This document shows, one piece after another, positions 49,301 to 61,204 of a stretch of DNA of 64,000 nucleotides (positions are counted from its first letter, which is position 1; each line of letters begins with the position of its first letter). The DNA is from Macropodus opercularis (taxonomy: Eukaryota > Chordata > Actinopteri > Anabantiformes > Osphronemidae), in assembly GCA_030770545.1 (NCBI GenBank), contig CM061096.1:15915501-15979500 (forward strand), in the 5' to 3' direction. Both the position numbers and the translations under genes were made by a program. The notes under the pieces were generated by a model. It was not told the DNA's origin, ran no database searches, and worked only from the letters and a program-made list of their open reading frames with translations.

Positions 49301-49830
49301 TTTACTGTCGCCTGTGTGGTAAGCACAGTAATAGCGAGCGCCAGTGGCAGCACCACATCTCTTCCGAGAAGCACAAGGACCGAGTGTTCAGCTGTGAAGG
49401 CGAGGACAAGGCTCTGCTGTGGGTCTACCGTTTCCCCGGCACCTGCTTCCAGCTCTGTCCCAAGTAAGAGCTTCTGCTGGGTCTGGACAGGCAGTTTTAC
49501 AGAGGCGCCAGACTCGCAGCATCTGTAGTTCGTATCGCAGGAACCTGAGTTTATTGTGTGATGAAACCCTGCTGCTTAGTCCATTTAGTTACTTCCTGCA
49601 GCACTTGGTCCTGCTCCATTTAGAAATGTAAAATGTGAATTCTTGGCAGGCTGGATGGCGTCTGTCCTGATGGCGTGAGCTGCGACTACGCCCACAGCCC
49701 AGAGGAGCTGCAGGAGTGGACAGAGAGACGGGATTTCCTGCGGCAGAAGCTGGCCAAAGCTAGAGAAGACATGCTCATCATGCCAGACGAGTCTGACTTT
49801 GGGAAGTACAGCTTTCTACTTCAGGACTGA
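43337..49830 (+). CDS. zc3h7b: Zinc finger CCCH-type protein 7B (RoXaN)
   Basis: RNA-binding TPR and zinc-finger protein, cytoplasmic/nuclear in mammals and linked to translation and microRNA biogenesis. Twenty-two coding exons: 43337-43395, 43522-43558, 43966-44163, 44300-44458, 44769-44849, 45100-45159, 45282-45336, 45600-45775, 45879-46395, 46560-46621, 46706-46799, 46875-47036, 47321-47520, 47621-47721, 47811-47992, 48092-48171, 48339-48502, 48678-48780, 48868-48976, 49085-49221, 49294-49463, 49650-49830. They total 3,087 nt, 1,028 residues (human 7B about 977). TPRs lie at about 33-150. A Leu-Asp-repeat acidic region spans about 225-447. CCCH-type fingers include CKYGEKCTFAY, CARGDGCHYAH, CNYSGHCTFAH and CPDGVSCDYAH, with one C2H2 finger (CRLCGKHSNSERQW). 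The end, SDFGKYSFLLQD, fits the family. 7B over 7A is chosen from the N-terminus and synteny. Confidence 0.93.
45160..45281 (+). other. GC-AG intron in zc3h7b
   Basis: The exon ends AAG|GCAAGT, a consensus GC-type donor, and the acceptor is CATGCAG at 45275-45281. Only this donor keeps the frame into the next exon (GTGTCTGGTGTT); the nearest GT (45165) would shift it. Confidence 0.7.
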
Positions 49831-50341
49831 GAATTTACTTTTTGACTTTCTGAACCATTTTTGGCTTTGCCAAACTAGCAAATCGGTGTATTAGGACATT
49901 TTACTTCACAGCCAAAGCCGATCAGTGTCCAATTTATCAAAATATTACATGGAGTGTAGCGGATGTGGGTTTTCTTTCTCATAATAGCATATACCACTTA
50001 CTTAAAATGCATCGACGTTATGATTTTCATATGGTGAAGGGAGGAATTTGTAGTGATCCTATGTGATGAGATAAAACATCAGCACAAACGTCTCCGTGGT
50101 GGCTTAAAATCGCAGCAGACGCGAACAGAACAGTCACAGTTTGCCGGTAAATGTACATCAAACCTGAGTTGATCCACACAATTCAACATTACTAGGTTTT
50201 GTTCTCTCCCTCTGTTTACGTCCGGTAAGAACTAGGACTGGTTTGAAGAGTGCCTTCAGTCAGCTGCTCAGCAGATGTTCGCGGCTTTAACTCTGTATTC
50301 AAACTCGTGAGTGACTGTCATGATCTGAAGTTTACAAATAA
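49831..50341 (+). other. zc3h7b 3' UTR
   Basis: It runs from the stop codon to a canonical AATAAA at 50336-50341. AT-rich, no other feature seen. It ends only about 160 bp before the CTCF-like site and 550 bp before the first tef exon. Confidence 0.6.
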
Positions 50342-50502
50342 AATTGTCCAGTACTGATTTGGTCCGTGTTTCATTCAGAGTTTCACTAATACCAACACAC
50401 AGACTAAATTGAGCTTTACAAATTAAAAGCCGTTGCACTGCAGTATTTTTCCTACGTGCGTGTTGCACGTCCCGCTGTTTTTCAGTGCACTACTCTACCG
50501 CG

Positions 50503-50516
50503 TCACTAGGGGGCGC
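50503..50516 (+). promoter_or_regulatory. Strong CTCF-like site between zc3h7b and tef
   Basis: TCACTAGGGGGCGC matches CCASYAGRKGGCRS at 13 of 14 positions. It lies between the zc3h7b poly(A) signal and the tef upstream promoter. Binding is inferred from the motif only. Confidence 0.5.
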
Positions 50517-50558
50517 GGGACTCTCGCCTGCGTCTGGCCTCGAGCCGACTCTGGCTTG

Positions 50559-50890
50559 CACGTGCCGCCGTGCACGGGCAGAAATGTGCGCGGCTTTACA
50601 GAGTTGTTGTTGTGGTTGTCTTTCGCTAGAGTCCGCCCTTCTCGGCTCCCCATTGGCTACGCGGTGTGACAGACGGCTCGTGCTCTTTGTCGGCCAATCA
50701 GCGCCGTTGTTGTGGGCGTGGCTGCTGCAACTCATTGGAATGGAGGTTTGTCGACATGCGGGAGTCCCCGTGATGTGACCTGCTGCAAAGTTGGTTGAAA
50801 GTGACAGAAGTCCGAGCTGAGAGCGGCCGCGGTCACACCGAGCGTTTCTCCCCGTTCTTTCGTCTCTTAGACATTTAGAAGCAGTTCATC
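50559..50890 (+). promoter_or_regulatory. tef upstream promoter (exon 1a)
   Basis: CpG-rich block directly before the exon 1a start codon. It holds a CACGTG E-box at 50559-50564 and three CCAAT/ATTGG boxes at 50652-50656, 50694-50698 and 50734-50738, spaced 40-42 bp. No TATA box was evident. The start site probably lies between 50740 and 50880. Confidence 0.5.
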
Positions 50891-53800
50891 ATGTCGGCGA
50901 CCAACCAGATGTTCTTTGGAGATAGGAGCGAGGTTCCTGATCTTCTCAAGTCTTTGGCTGATTATCCTCTTTCCTTTTCTGCCTTTGATGACAGCGGTAA
51001 GAATATTCTACATGTTGACGTCTTTAGCTGTTACTCGTATCAAACCGTTGCATATTGTAACACGTGGAATAGAAATACATGCTCGGAGCTACTTCTGTTA
51101 CTACACCTGGCTACTACAGGTGATCATCCTGATTCATAGTGATATGTGGTTTAGTTCTCTCTCTCATTTTTCAGTTTTTTGCTGTGTACACCTGATAAAC
51201 TGATTGCGGTTAGTTCTAGTTCTCAACCTTAAACACGCAGAGCTGAAGGTCCTTCTCCAACCTGATGCAACAAGAGTGAAACAGTCACTCAGATTTCATC
51301 ACGAGTTTCTATGTGCACCATCATTTTAGCATAGGTATATGTATTTGTTCAATGAAGAGCATTGACATGACACAAACGTTCCCGTTCAGTGACTCTGTCT
51401 TTTGGTTTGTCCTTCCTCACCAGTGCTGTTAAACTTTGATATGGAATCTTCCTTGTGTTCCTAGGGATTAATCCAAATGCTCTACTGTAGTGTGAGATAT
51501 AGCTTCACATAGGAAGGTTAAAACTACAAAACAGGATTGCTATAGAAAGTTGGGACAGGGCTTATGAAATTGTGATATTAAATAATATTGGAAATGGAAT
51601 ATGAAGGAAGCTTTCCTATATTGTTTGTTGTGTCTAATAATAATATAACGTGACACCTTTCTCATTACCTACTTGTCCTTTGGTTTTGCTGCGGTCAGTA
51701 TTAATAATAACAATAATAATAATAGATTTACCCTGATGCTTCTTTGTCTCCTTTACTTTGTGTTTAGCTTGTTCTCAAGCAGCATCGGAAGCAAAACCTG
51801 TTGAACAGCAATGATGCATCTGCTGTCAGCTGGGTGTGAATAATGTTTATTTATCATTAGGATCAAACTAAAGAGCCATTAAAACGTGCACTGGGGACAA
51901 CAGCGTGTTGCTGAAGCTTGTTCTTTTACCCTGAGACAACAGTTCGAGCAGGAGGCCACTTCCTGTCCGTCTGGCTCATCAGGCAGCAGAGGGCACAAGC
52001 GTTTCACGAGTAACAGGCCTGGGATGTTTGTTTGTGTCTCACTTTGCACAAACCCGCTTTGCTGTTGTTTCTTTTGCACGATAATGTGGGAGTAACACTG
52101 GAATTGTGTGCGTGTTTGATGCGCACATTGGTCCTGTGGGTTCCATGCATTATATTAAACACATTAAAGATAATACAGAGGCATTTGCTGTATAGTACAG
52201 AATGTCTTTTGTCAACCTACGGAATTTGACAAGATGCCAACAAGGATATGTTACCGAGTTAACCCTTCAGGTGAGCTGCGCATCGTTTACACACGTAGAG
52301 CTGCAGTAAAGCGCTACAGAGAGGACGACAGAAATCAAAACTATTAGGACACAGCGGGGAGTTTGGTTGGTGGCTAACCCACGTATTTATGGTTGGATAT
52401 GGGAAGATAAACGTACATGAGTCCAAACCTTTCCACCGGCGTGGTTTCTGCGGATTAGTGGGTGTTGAGCGGTTTGAACATCGTGTTCCAGAACCCAAAC
52501 ATCCTGCTGTAGTGGGCGTGAGACCCTCGTGCGCTCACAGTCGCGTGCACTACGGCAGCGCGTGCATGGAAACGTGAGCGTTTGATGCAAATAAATGTCA
52601 TGATGATTTTTTTTTATGATGACCGGTGTGAGATAGTAGACGTTTAAATTGTTCCTTTCGTTTCATAATGTCTCACACATTATTATTAGTATTATTGTTA
52701 TTGAGGAGAACGTGCACTGTGTTTTTGGTTTCTTTTGTGCGCGTGCCTGTGTCAGCTCGCCTTGTCCCGCACGTGCGGAGTTTTCGAAGCCCCTCCCTTC
52801 GGCAGATTGTGCTTTCACGTGAGCAGGGCGAGGGAGGGAGGCACGTGTTTGGCCACGAGCGTGTGGCGCTCGTATTTTTTGAGTCTCTGGCGGATACGCG
52901 AGCTCGACCTTTAGTCGTGATTGACGTGTACACATTTTAGCATTTGCCCATGAAAACACATTTATTTTCAGTTGGTTCGATGGTTCAGGTTGTGCAGCTG
53001 TAAAGATTAAAGCCGAACTATACAAGACAAGCTCTGTTTGTACACGAAAACACAGGCAGCGCAGACAACCAATCACGTCTTACTATTGTGTGAGTGGGCG
53101 GGACAGGTGAATCTTGAATATCCAATGGACACGCTCGGTGTCCACGGAGAACAAGTGTCTTGTGTGGAGCTGCTTTTCCGTGTCAAAGAGTGAGAATTGA
53201 CGCACGGCCCTCAACGTGGCATCTACTGGTGAAACACGCGAAGAGACGCGCTACCGGCTCATTCTGCTGTGTCTCGGTCGGAGACGCTCGGCACCATCTG
53301 GACCCTCGCCCCGGTTTGTCTGAGAGCTTGTCAGGGAACAATGCCCGGTGAAGCCGCGGTGGCCGCGGCGCTTCAAGCCAGCGATACCGTCAGTACAGCA
53401 GCCCCGCAAAAGTCGTTTCCTTTTGTTATAAAGAAGATTATGGACACCCCCCCTCCGAACATCCTGGAGGAAGGCGACGACGGTAAGATCTAAACCCGAA
53501 CTAAACGCTCAGGTCGTCTCCACCTCCTAAATGCGCCAGGTGGCGGCAATAAAAGCATCTAGGCGTGCGTAATTACGCATGTTTGCCCACGACTGATAAT
53601 TACAATGGACTAATGCCATGTCGACACTAGGCGACACGCGCCATATGTTGCACAGAGCCAGTTTGATCCGACGCTGCAGAGGAAACAAAAAAGAACAAGA
53701 AGTTCTAGGTCCCGTCTGCTGCTCTGAGACCAGCGGAACCGGACTGTAAAGACTCTAGAACGCAGCGATGTCGCTTGGCTTTTCATTGAAGGCGTTCGTC

Positions 53801-54495
53801 TGTTGGATGTGCTTTACTAAGCATTTCCTGGTCTGTCTCTGACTTCCTCCATACCTCTTTTATTCCACTCATGCCTTTACTTTCTTTCTCACCTTTAAAC
53901 TCACTGACAGCCTCTTTGATCAAAATCTCTTATTCCACCCCCACCCAAACGTAAACACAACCTTTGCCCTATTTGTCATATGCCTAAGCCCTATTACTCA
54001 TACTAAACTGTTCTTCCATTAACTTCTGTCTCTAATGCAGAAATGGAGAAAGAGAAGTTGTGCTCCTCCGAGGACATGGAGGGAGGTGGTGTTGGAGCAG
54101 ATGCTAGTGCCGGTGCAGGTTCAAGAGGAGGTGGCGGCGGCGGTGCTGGAGGGGTCTCCGCCTCTTTGACTCCAGCCATATGGGACAAGACCATTCCCTA
54201 CGATGGGGAGACGTTCCACTTGGAGTACATGGACCTGGATGAGTTCCTCCTGGAGAACGGGATCCCCGTGAGCCTGGAAGAGGAGGAGCTGCAGAAGACC
54301 CTGAGCTCTGGGGAATACAAAGGCAAACCCATCCCCAAGGTTATCACTACAGCTACTACGACAACTATTCCTGCTCCTGCTCCGGCCGCCGCTGCAGCGG
54401 CGTCTTCCCCGTCTGCCTCCGCCACCTCTACTGTCACCTCCGAGCCAGAGGAAACCATGACAGTCACTACTTTACAACCAGCTAAGCTAGAAGAT

Positions 54496-54526
<31 letters not shown>

Positions 54527-55887
54527 AAGAAGAGGAGGAAGAAGAAGAAGAAGCTTTGTCTGAACACGCAGCAGCGCAGGTGGAAGTGAAGAAGGAGAAA
54601 GCGGGTGAGTAACCCACATTTCTAGGGGGCCTGTTTTGGCAGGTGCTGTGTTTCTAGGTAGAGGTGGTTTTATTAGTCTTTCAAGTTTGTTAACCAAAAT
54701 CAATTCACAGTGGCTGCGATAAACAAAGTCTGTATGGGGCTAGAAACTAGAGGCTAAGAATGGAAATACCCAGAGCTTTGTTAGTTGTCGGGTTGCCCAT
54801 CTGTCTGTAAGCTGTTTGCCTGTGTGTCATATAGAAACCAACAACCGTTACTAATAATAGCTAATAGTTAATAATAGCTCGATGATTCGCTTTTCACGTT
54901 TCCCTCTGTATACCACCATAATTACTGAATAGAATAAGTATGCATGAAAGTGCTGCACAGCCCCTCCCAAAGTCAGACTAACACTTGTATTAGTAAGTGA
55001 ATGCTATGAACCTGATCCTTGCTTCTTATTCATTGCAATCTTATAACATCTAACACTTGGTGTGTTGGACAGGCCTTTAGTGGAGAAACCAGAGGGAGGG
55101 CTGGGTGTAAAGAGTAAATGAACTGGAAGTAATAATAGTTTAGGTCAAAAGGTCAATTTGCATTTCATTATCTGTGTACTGCAGTGGTACGTTAGGTCTA
55201 CGACCTCCTGTCTGTGTTCTAATCTAATATGGGGAAAGCGATCAGACTTATTTACAACCACGGCACTGAGCCAGAGGGCATAAGTACATAGGTCATTTGT
55301 TTTCTCCTGGGTCCATGCACCTTTTCTCCTGTTAACTATAAACTGTAACTCTGCAGAACGCAACACACCTTCTCCTATCGACCCAGATGCCATCGAAGTG
55401 GACATCAATTTCCAGCCGGATCCCACAGACCTGGTCCTGTCCAGTGTGCCGGGTGGAGAACTGTTCAACCCTCGCAAACACAGGTTCTCTGAGGACGAGC
55501 TGAAACCGCAGCCCATGATCAAGAAGGCCAAGAAAGTGTTTGTTCCCAATGAGCAGAAGGTAGATTTAGAATTTTAGAATTAATAACTATTATAAATTGG
55601 AAGAGGCTCATGCGACCAGTGGAGTTCAGTGGTTGTTCCCAGTGAATTTACTTTGATTCTGATTTTCACAGGATGAGAAGTACTGGTCCAGGAGAAAGAA
55701 GAACAACATGGCAGCCAAGCGTTCCCGTGACGCACGGCGACTGAAGGAGAACCAGATCACAGTGCGAGCCTCCTTCCTGGAGCGGGAGAACGCCGCGCTG
55801 AGGCAGCAGGTGGCTGAGCTACGGAAGGATTGTGGCCGCTGCAAAAACATCCTGGCCCGATACGAAGCCAAGTACGGCCCTCTGTAA
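50891..55887 (+). CDS. tef: Thyrotroph embryonic factor, PAR bZIP (isoform from exon 1a)
   Basis: PAR-family bZIP activator that binds D-box DNA; a clock-output regulator in vertebrates. Exons: 50891-50996, 54041-54604, 55357-55559, 55672-55887. They total 1,089 nt, 362 residues. Exon 1a encodes MSATNQMFFGDRSEVPDLLK and ends in phase 1, joining exon 2 cleanly. Exon 2 has the family activation segment IWDKTIPYDGETFHLEYMDL then DEFLLENGIP, and an acidic run of about 20 Glu. Exon 3 carries the start of the PAR domain (PGGELFNPRKHRFSEDELK). Exon 4 holds the basic region (RRKKNNMAAKRSRDARRLKE) and leucine zipper, ending YEAKYGPL, exactly as in the family. The VPDLLKSL block of exon 1a resembles the short alternative N-terminus of mammalian TEF. 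Confidence 0.92.
51700..51725. repeat. (AAT)n short tandem repeat
   Basis: About eight near-perfect AAT/ATA units with one C interruption, in the intron following tef exon 1a. Confidence 0.7.
51983..51996 (+). promoter_or_regulatory. CTCF-like site in tef intron
   Basis: GCAGCAGAGGGCAC matches the CTCF core consensus at 13 of 14 positions, in the same orientation as those at 50503 and 53533. It lies between the two alternative tef first exons. Confidence 0.35.
52770..52847. promoter_or_regulatory. Three CACGTG E-boxes upstream of tef exon 1b
   Basis: Perfect palindromic CACGTG hexamers at 52770-52775, 52816-52821 and 52842-52847, within 78 bp and about 500 bp upstream of the exon 1b start codon. 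CACGTG is the CLOCK:BMAL1 (and USF/MYC) site, and PAR bZIP genes are known clock targets. Use of these sites is inferred. Confidence 0.5.
53341..53482 (+). CDS. tef: tef alternative first coding exon 1b (long isoform)
   Basis: It starts MPGEAAVAAALQASDTVSTA and contains SFPFVIKKIMDTPPP, which parallels the SFPLVLKKLMENPP block of the main mammalian TEF N-terminus. It ends in phase 1 (GACG|GTAAG) and splices to 54041 in the same frame as exon 1a, giving a 374-residue protein. Its own CpG-rich flank and E-box cluster suggest an independent promoter. The start is the first ATG in this frame after an upstream stop. Confidence 0.9.
53533..53546 (+). promoter_or_regulatory. CTCF-like site just downstream of tef exon 1b
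   Basis: GCGCCAGGTGGCGG agrees with the CTCF core consensus at 12 of 14 positions, on the plus strand, 51 bp after the exon 1b donor. Confidence 0.3.
54496..54557 (+). repeat. GAG/GAA repeat coding for a poly-Glu run in tef
   Basis: An almost uninterrupted purine array in exon 2 encodes about 20 consecutive Glu residues. Mammalian TEF has no comparable run at this place, so it looks like a lineage-specific repeat expansion. Frame is kept. Confidence 0.75.
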
Positions 55888-58826
55888 AGAACTCCACCCA
55901 GGGAAGCATAAGTGAGACCGAAGCAGAACGTCCTTCCCCGCAGAATTCAACACGGACACAAACACTAAGGGAATCTAAATTTGCACTCTTGTCTTTGCTG
56001 ACCTTCAGTCACTGCGTCTCGCTCCAGTTTTCCAACACGATACTGGAACTTTGGACACACACTGGGAGGCAGCAAGGCATGATGGGAGGCTGTGGTCACA
56101 GGAAGGCCTGTGGAGAGTGCCTGGCTCCTACGCTCAGACAGGATGATTGTGGATAATCTCACAGTCACATGGAAAACATGGTCTGTGTCGAGAAAGTCAG
56201 GCGGTATGAGAAGAGCAGGCAGGTGGATGAGAATCACAAGCTTTTAAATTTGACACCAATCAGTTTTATCACTGCACAGCACTTCTTCTTAGTGGACCAA
56301 AGCATGAGTAATGTCAGAAGTTGTGTATTTAGACGGTGCGCGCCTCACTTTTCCTTCTGTAGCAGTTCCGTTCTTGTTGGTACTTCCTTACAGCTGAGGC
56401 TCGGAAGAAGGATGTCGCTTAAACTGGCAGAGCAGCTAAGAACAGACGAGTAAATGAGCAGGAGACAGTTTCACACCCTGAACTGAGGCGGTAAAACCCT
56501 CGAGGGGAGCAGAGGAGAGAAGGAGGCCGTCGGCAGTGATTCTGTCACGGTTCTTTCTTAATACACACTGCACAGAAACGGCGCTGTTTGAAAAATATTT
56601 GTACGTGTAGTCACCTCTCTGCACCATATAGACGTGTGTATCAGTGTGTAATTCATTTTTGCACTTTTTCTTGAAAAAAGACGACCGTGGCGGCAGCGCT
56701 ACCGGCGTCATCACAGCGGGAGCCGCAGTAGCTAAAAAGGAAAAACAAAATGCATGAGCCACGATTTAGAGCTACTACAGTTAAATTTTCTAAGCACCAG
56801 ATCCGCTCCCAGAGCCTCGCGTGAGGTTTTATTAAAAGAAGAAGGAGTTTAGGCGGATTTAAAGGATGAGTACGAATTTTTCTGTAGCTTAGAGTCAAAG
56901 GCAAATGCTGGATGATGTCAAGGGCCCTCACCTGTGGAGGGACACGTGCGCATGTAGGGATGTTTATTTTACTGCACACTGCAAGTAGAGGGTGCTGGAG
57001 CCGCTGCCTGGCTTTGGACAGGGCAGTGACGGCTGGGTGGATTTCTTTTTTTATTATTATTGGGTTGTTTTTTTTTAAAGCCAGGCCCAAAGGTGACTGC
57101 TCCTAAACCTTGTAAATAAACGATTGTCTCATGGTCTTTATTTCCTAATATAAGGACTATGTCTTCATTAATCAATACTGTTTCTTGTATTTGCCAAATA
57201 TTCAATGAGTGCTGTATTTATTCTGATGGTAATAATGCATCTGTTGATTGTGATGTACAACGATATGTCAGATAATTCTTTTCCCTATGAGGGATAATAA
57301 TGAAATGAAACCAGTGACTAAGCAGGGAATTCAATGGGAAAACTGTGCTTGTTTGTTTTAAAAACAACATTTCTATAGTTACATGGGTTTTTTTTACACA
57401 CACCACACACACGACAGGGCACCTTCTTATTTACCTCCAACATTATTTTCAGCGCTTAAAGGGTTCAGTAGGGCTCCGGGGCAGTGGTGTTTGAAGCACA
57501 TGAAAATCAGCTCTCTTCCGTTTGGCAAACGTTGAATCTCAGTCAATATGTTGCGTTGTTTTTGCCAAAGTGGCTGAGTCTGACACTAAATTAGTAAAAC
57601 CTTTGCAGACTGTTATGGGACTATGTATCTAAAGCATCATTGGCTGATGCTTATTTTGTGAGCAGTCAGCTTTTGCTCATAATTAAAATAAATGTGGCAA
57701 TAATACTCTGTTATGTAATGCTTGTTTTATTTCAGTGGTGGTGTTGTATGTAAAATTGCTATGATGTACTTGGTAGAAATGCCCCAAAGTCATTTGTGCT
57801 TCCAATTTAGATCCTGTGTCGTCTGGGATCCTAATGCATGAAACCCAGTCAAGTTTCCATGTTTTTTAAAAAAGTTTTACACCAAGTGTACTTATGTCTG
57901 TAAACCATCACTAAAACTAGATTTTGGATGGGTGGGTTGACGGTCTGTCGTACAGAACATCTCATAATGGCTCCATTTATCCCTGTGCAGCCAGTCCCTG
58001 ACCATCAGCATCTTTTGATCAATGTGGATTTTTTTATCTGGATCAGCTGGTGATTTTGTTTGTTTCAGTTTTCTGATGGTGTAGTTCTTTGCCATGTGCT
58101 TTATTTGTGTAGACATTCAGACTTGACATTGACTGCATTGTGCTGCAGTTGATGAAAGCAAACACTCATTTTCAAATAAATGAAAATATTCTGATTGAGA
58201 GTTGTAGTTACTGTTCAGAAGACAATTAATCAAGGTTGTTTATAGAACAGTATGTAGCAAAGGCTGTTTTTGTTTCTGATTCAACCGCTTAATGAAAACT
58301 GGTAGAACTGATGCTCATTAGCATTTAGCATGTTGTACTAATGCACCTGTAACATTAAGCTTAAGACAAGACTTAAATGCATTTTTACTTGGTAGCATAT
58401 TTTTCCTCTGGTTATTTATTAGACACATTCAAAGATGATACTCAGTAAAGTCTCATTAAGCTGTCAGGCAAATCTTTATGATGAAATCCAACGTTAAAGG
58501 GTAAACAGACTTTTCCAAAGAAATGCTAGAATCTTCTACAGGTTTGCAAGTTAAAAAAATGATTAAAATATTCAGAATATGTTTTTGTTGACTGTAGATG
58601 ATGCAAGTAAGGACATGTACTATTTTCAAAGAACTGGTTTTTGGTTCTGCTCATTGAAAACTCTCTGTCCTTGTTTTCTATTCATTTTGGGGTATTTTGC
58701 TTTACTTTCTCTTTTTATATAAACGTATGCTCTTGTGTGTTTTTGTATTGTCCCAGACATGTACAGGATACATGCAGCTGCAGCACAGTGTCCTAACTGT
58801 CTCTTGTATCATGCATATTAAATAAA
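55888..58826 (+). other. tef 3' UTR with alternative poly(A) signals
   Basis: A long, AT-rich plus-strand 3' region. AATAAA occurs at 57115-57120 and again at 58821-58826, with others between, so short (about 1.2 kb) and long (about 2.9 kb) 3' UTRs are both possible. No coding sequence was found on either strand. Confidence 0.5.
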
Positions 58827-59882
58827 TTGGGATTTGATGACACGTGGACTCTGGGTTTGACCTTGCCTGCGAGTCATTTAGCAGCTGCTACTCCTCTAAA
58901 GCGAGGCACAATTAATGCTGCAAGACAAAGAAGCCATGGACAACAAAAGCAGCACAGTTTGGTGGACAAATGGAGACGTCTCCGTCCTCATCCTTGTTGC
59001 TCATGAGCACATGCCCCAATCGCCCTGAGTGCATTCTCTGAATGGGATTTTCCCCGTTCATACGCTTTGTTGTTTTCCATCCCTTTGTTGCCTGGGTCCT
59101 GCTGCTCATCAGTATTCCAGAGCGGTAGCAGATGTTGCGTAATGATCACATCGACACACAGCGGAGTAGCGTTGCGTAACAGCAGCAGCCGCAGCAGCAT
59201 CAAAGACCAGTGGGGTGGGTGCGTGTCTCCGTAAAGGATAGATCAAGGAAAAGGAAAAAGCAAAGGACAGCTTCTGGGAACTGGGAGAGGGATGAGCAAA
59301 AGAACGGGAGGAGGGGAGAGCAGGAGGTGAGGCAGAACGGGACGGGACACGAGGAGTCGGGAGACAAGAAAATGGAGAAAAGATGGAGAACAGGGATGCA
59401 GATACAGATTCACCCGGTGAGTGGGCGATGATGTGGAGGAGAGCCAAGGAGGAGCCCAGCTACGCATGTTAATGTCACACCACGACATGTTACAGCAGAA
59501 CCTCACCGCTGACTAACGCAAGACAGACAGGCCGAGCGCTGCATGATGAAATATAAAGTAATATCTGCTGGGACGGGTCCAGCTAAGGTGGGTGGTGAGC
59601 AGTCTGGCTCCTCACCATTTGAGAATTTCATCTTTGCTTTGAATTATTGATCAAACATCACTTGAATTTGTTTACTGCAAGAGGACACAGCGCTCTGGCA
59701 TTTCAAGGTTTTCACTGCATCTACTCATCACCTCTGATCTACAGCACGCTCAGCATTAACTGATAATTGGGGCAAGACACATCTGGATGCATCGTTTTCC
59801 TCCAATTTGCCGTGAACCGTTTCAAGGCTCTGCTCACGCAGACACGAGGACAACACAATTAGCTTATTTTCAACAATCTGGT
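58827..59882. other. tef-tob2 convergent intergenic region
   Basis: It holds a purine-rich stretch at about 59238-59400 with G/A-only blocks and no gene. Open frames through it are low-complexity. Nothing else was recognised. Confidence 0.45.
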
Positions 59883-60797
59883 TTTATTACAAACTTAAAA
59901 AAAGAATCCGATACAATAAGAAACTGCAGTAGTAACCCCGTTCCCAAGGGGCAGCACAGAAAACAGGTCATTGCATCTCAGTAGTGAAAGATTCTTTATA
60001 CATCTACAGGGTGTACAGATCAGATACAAAGTAGGAAAAATAATAAAATACAGGCAGGAAAGAAAGCACTATATTTATACATCTGAACTTTTAGTTATAT
60101 CGATTTTATTCTTAAATGTTAAATCTTACATAGAAAATAAACTTCTTTTATGACAATGAAATATTCCAAAGTGCAAAATAAAACACACATCGATATAAGC
60201 GATATAAGGACATCAGAATACAAAATTCTTTTGTGTTTCCTTCTTAACGCTCAGCCCTGATTGTAGAACAGCCTGCATTTAGAGATGATTCGTGTCAAAT
60301 GTCTCCTAAAGTGTAAAATACAAACCAGCTTTTACAAAACTTCTCCGAGGCTGCACTTTAAGAGTGATCTGTATGCAGAGAGAATTTACTGCGACACTCC
60401 TCGTTTGCGCTTTGTTTTTTACATGCATGTGACTAAAACACAACATAAAGAGCAGTTTGTCCATTTCTGCAGACCATCTCAACCAGGGTCACCACAGAGC
60501 ACAGCAGAATCACATTCACAGCACATTCATGTCCTTCATCTTGCTGTAATGCTTTCCTTTTAAATTTATTGGATTGCATTTTCCCCCAGGGCGCAGGGAG
60601 GTAGAAACCCCTTGAATCCTTCAGGGTAATTTCAATTATGGCGTTATATTGCACTGGAGAAATGTGAGCATCTGTATTTGAGTCTGGGATATGGCTATAG
60701 TATTAGGCTGATTGACGAGCAAATGGGAAAATCTAAACTAGATAAACACAAGGTTACGGAGAGTGAATATATTTGGATTTAGGTCCTGTCAGGGTGC

Positions 60798-60805
<8 letters not shown>

Positions 60806-60834
<29 letters not shown>
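60806..60834. repeat. 29-base A homopolymer
   Basis: Uninterrupted A run on the plus strand, a U run in the tob2 3' UTR. No target-site duplication or element body is recognisable beside it, so it is not clearly a retroposon tail. Its length may be affected by sequencing error. Confidence 0.8.
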
Positions 60835-60836
<2 letters not shown>

Positions 60837-61204
60837 TGGGGGATCTGCAATAAACTCCCATAATACGTCAAAGATGAACTGAAATGAATGTTAGGATTTT
60901 TGGTTTGGATGTACTGCCTATGCAAGGCCCCGACCGGACGGCCCTTGGAGCACAGAGGGACATTGGACAACGTTTCCTACACGAACCCACTGTAAACATT
61001 CACATCTCAACTCCAAACCCAACTAGAAGGAGGAATACATTTACCCGTCTTATTAGACAAATGCTGTACAAGGTACAATACACATTCAATACTTTATTCG
61101 GTACATCTTTATTTTACGACTCAGTTTGCATATATTCATGTTATTTTCTGAAAAAATAACATCATGTAAGAAACTAAACAAAGAATCTGAACGTAAGAAC
61201 ATTT

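Noticed and set aside
54198..54617. 139-codon minus-strand open frame with poly-Ser
   Set aside because: Complement of the tef Glu repeat; poly-Ser is the expected reverse reading.
59210..59431. Purine-rich open frame between tef and tob2
   Set aside because: Lys/Arg/Glu/Gly low-complexity translation of a G/A-rich tract; no start context, splice signal or homology.
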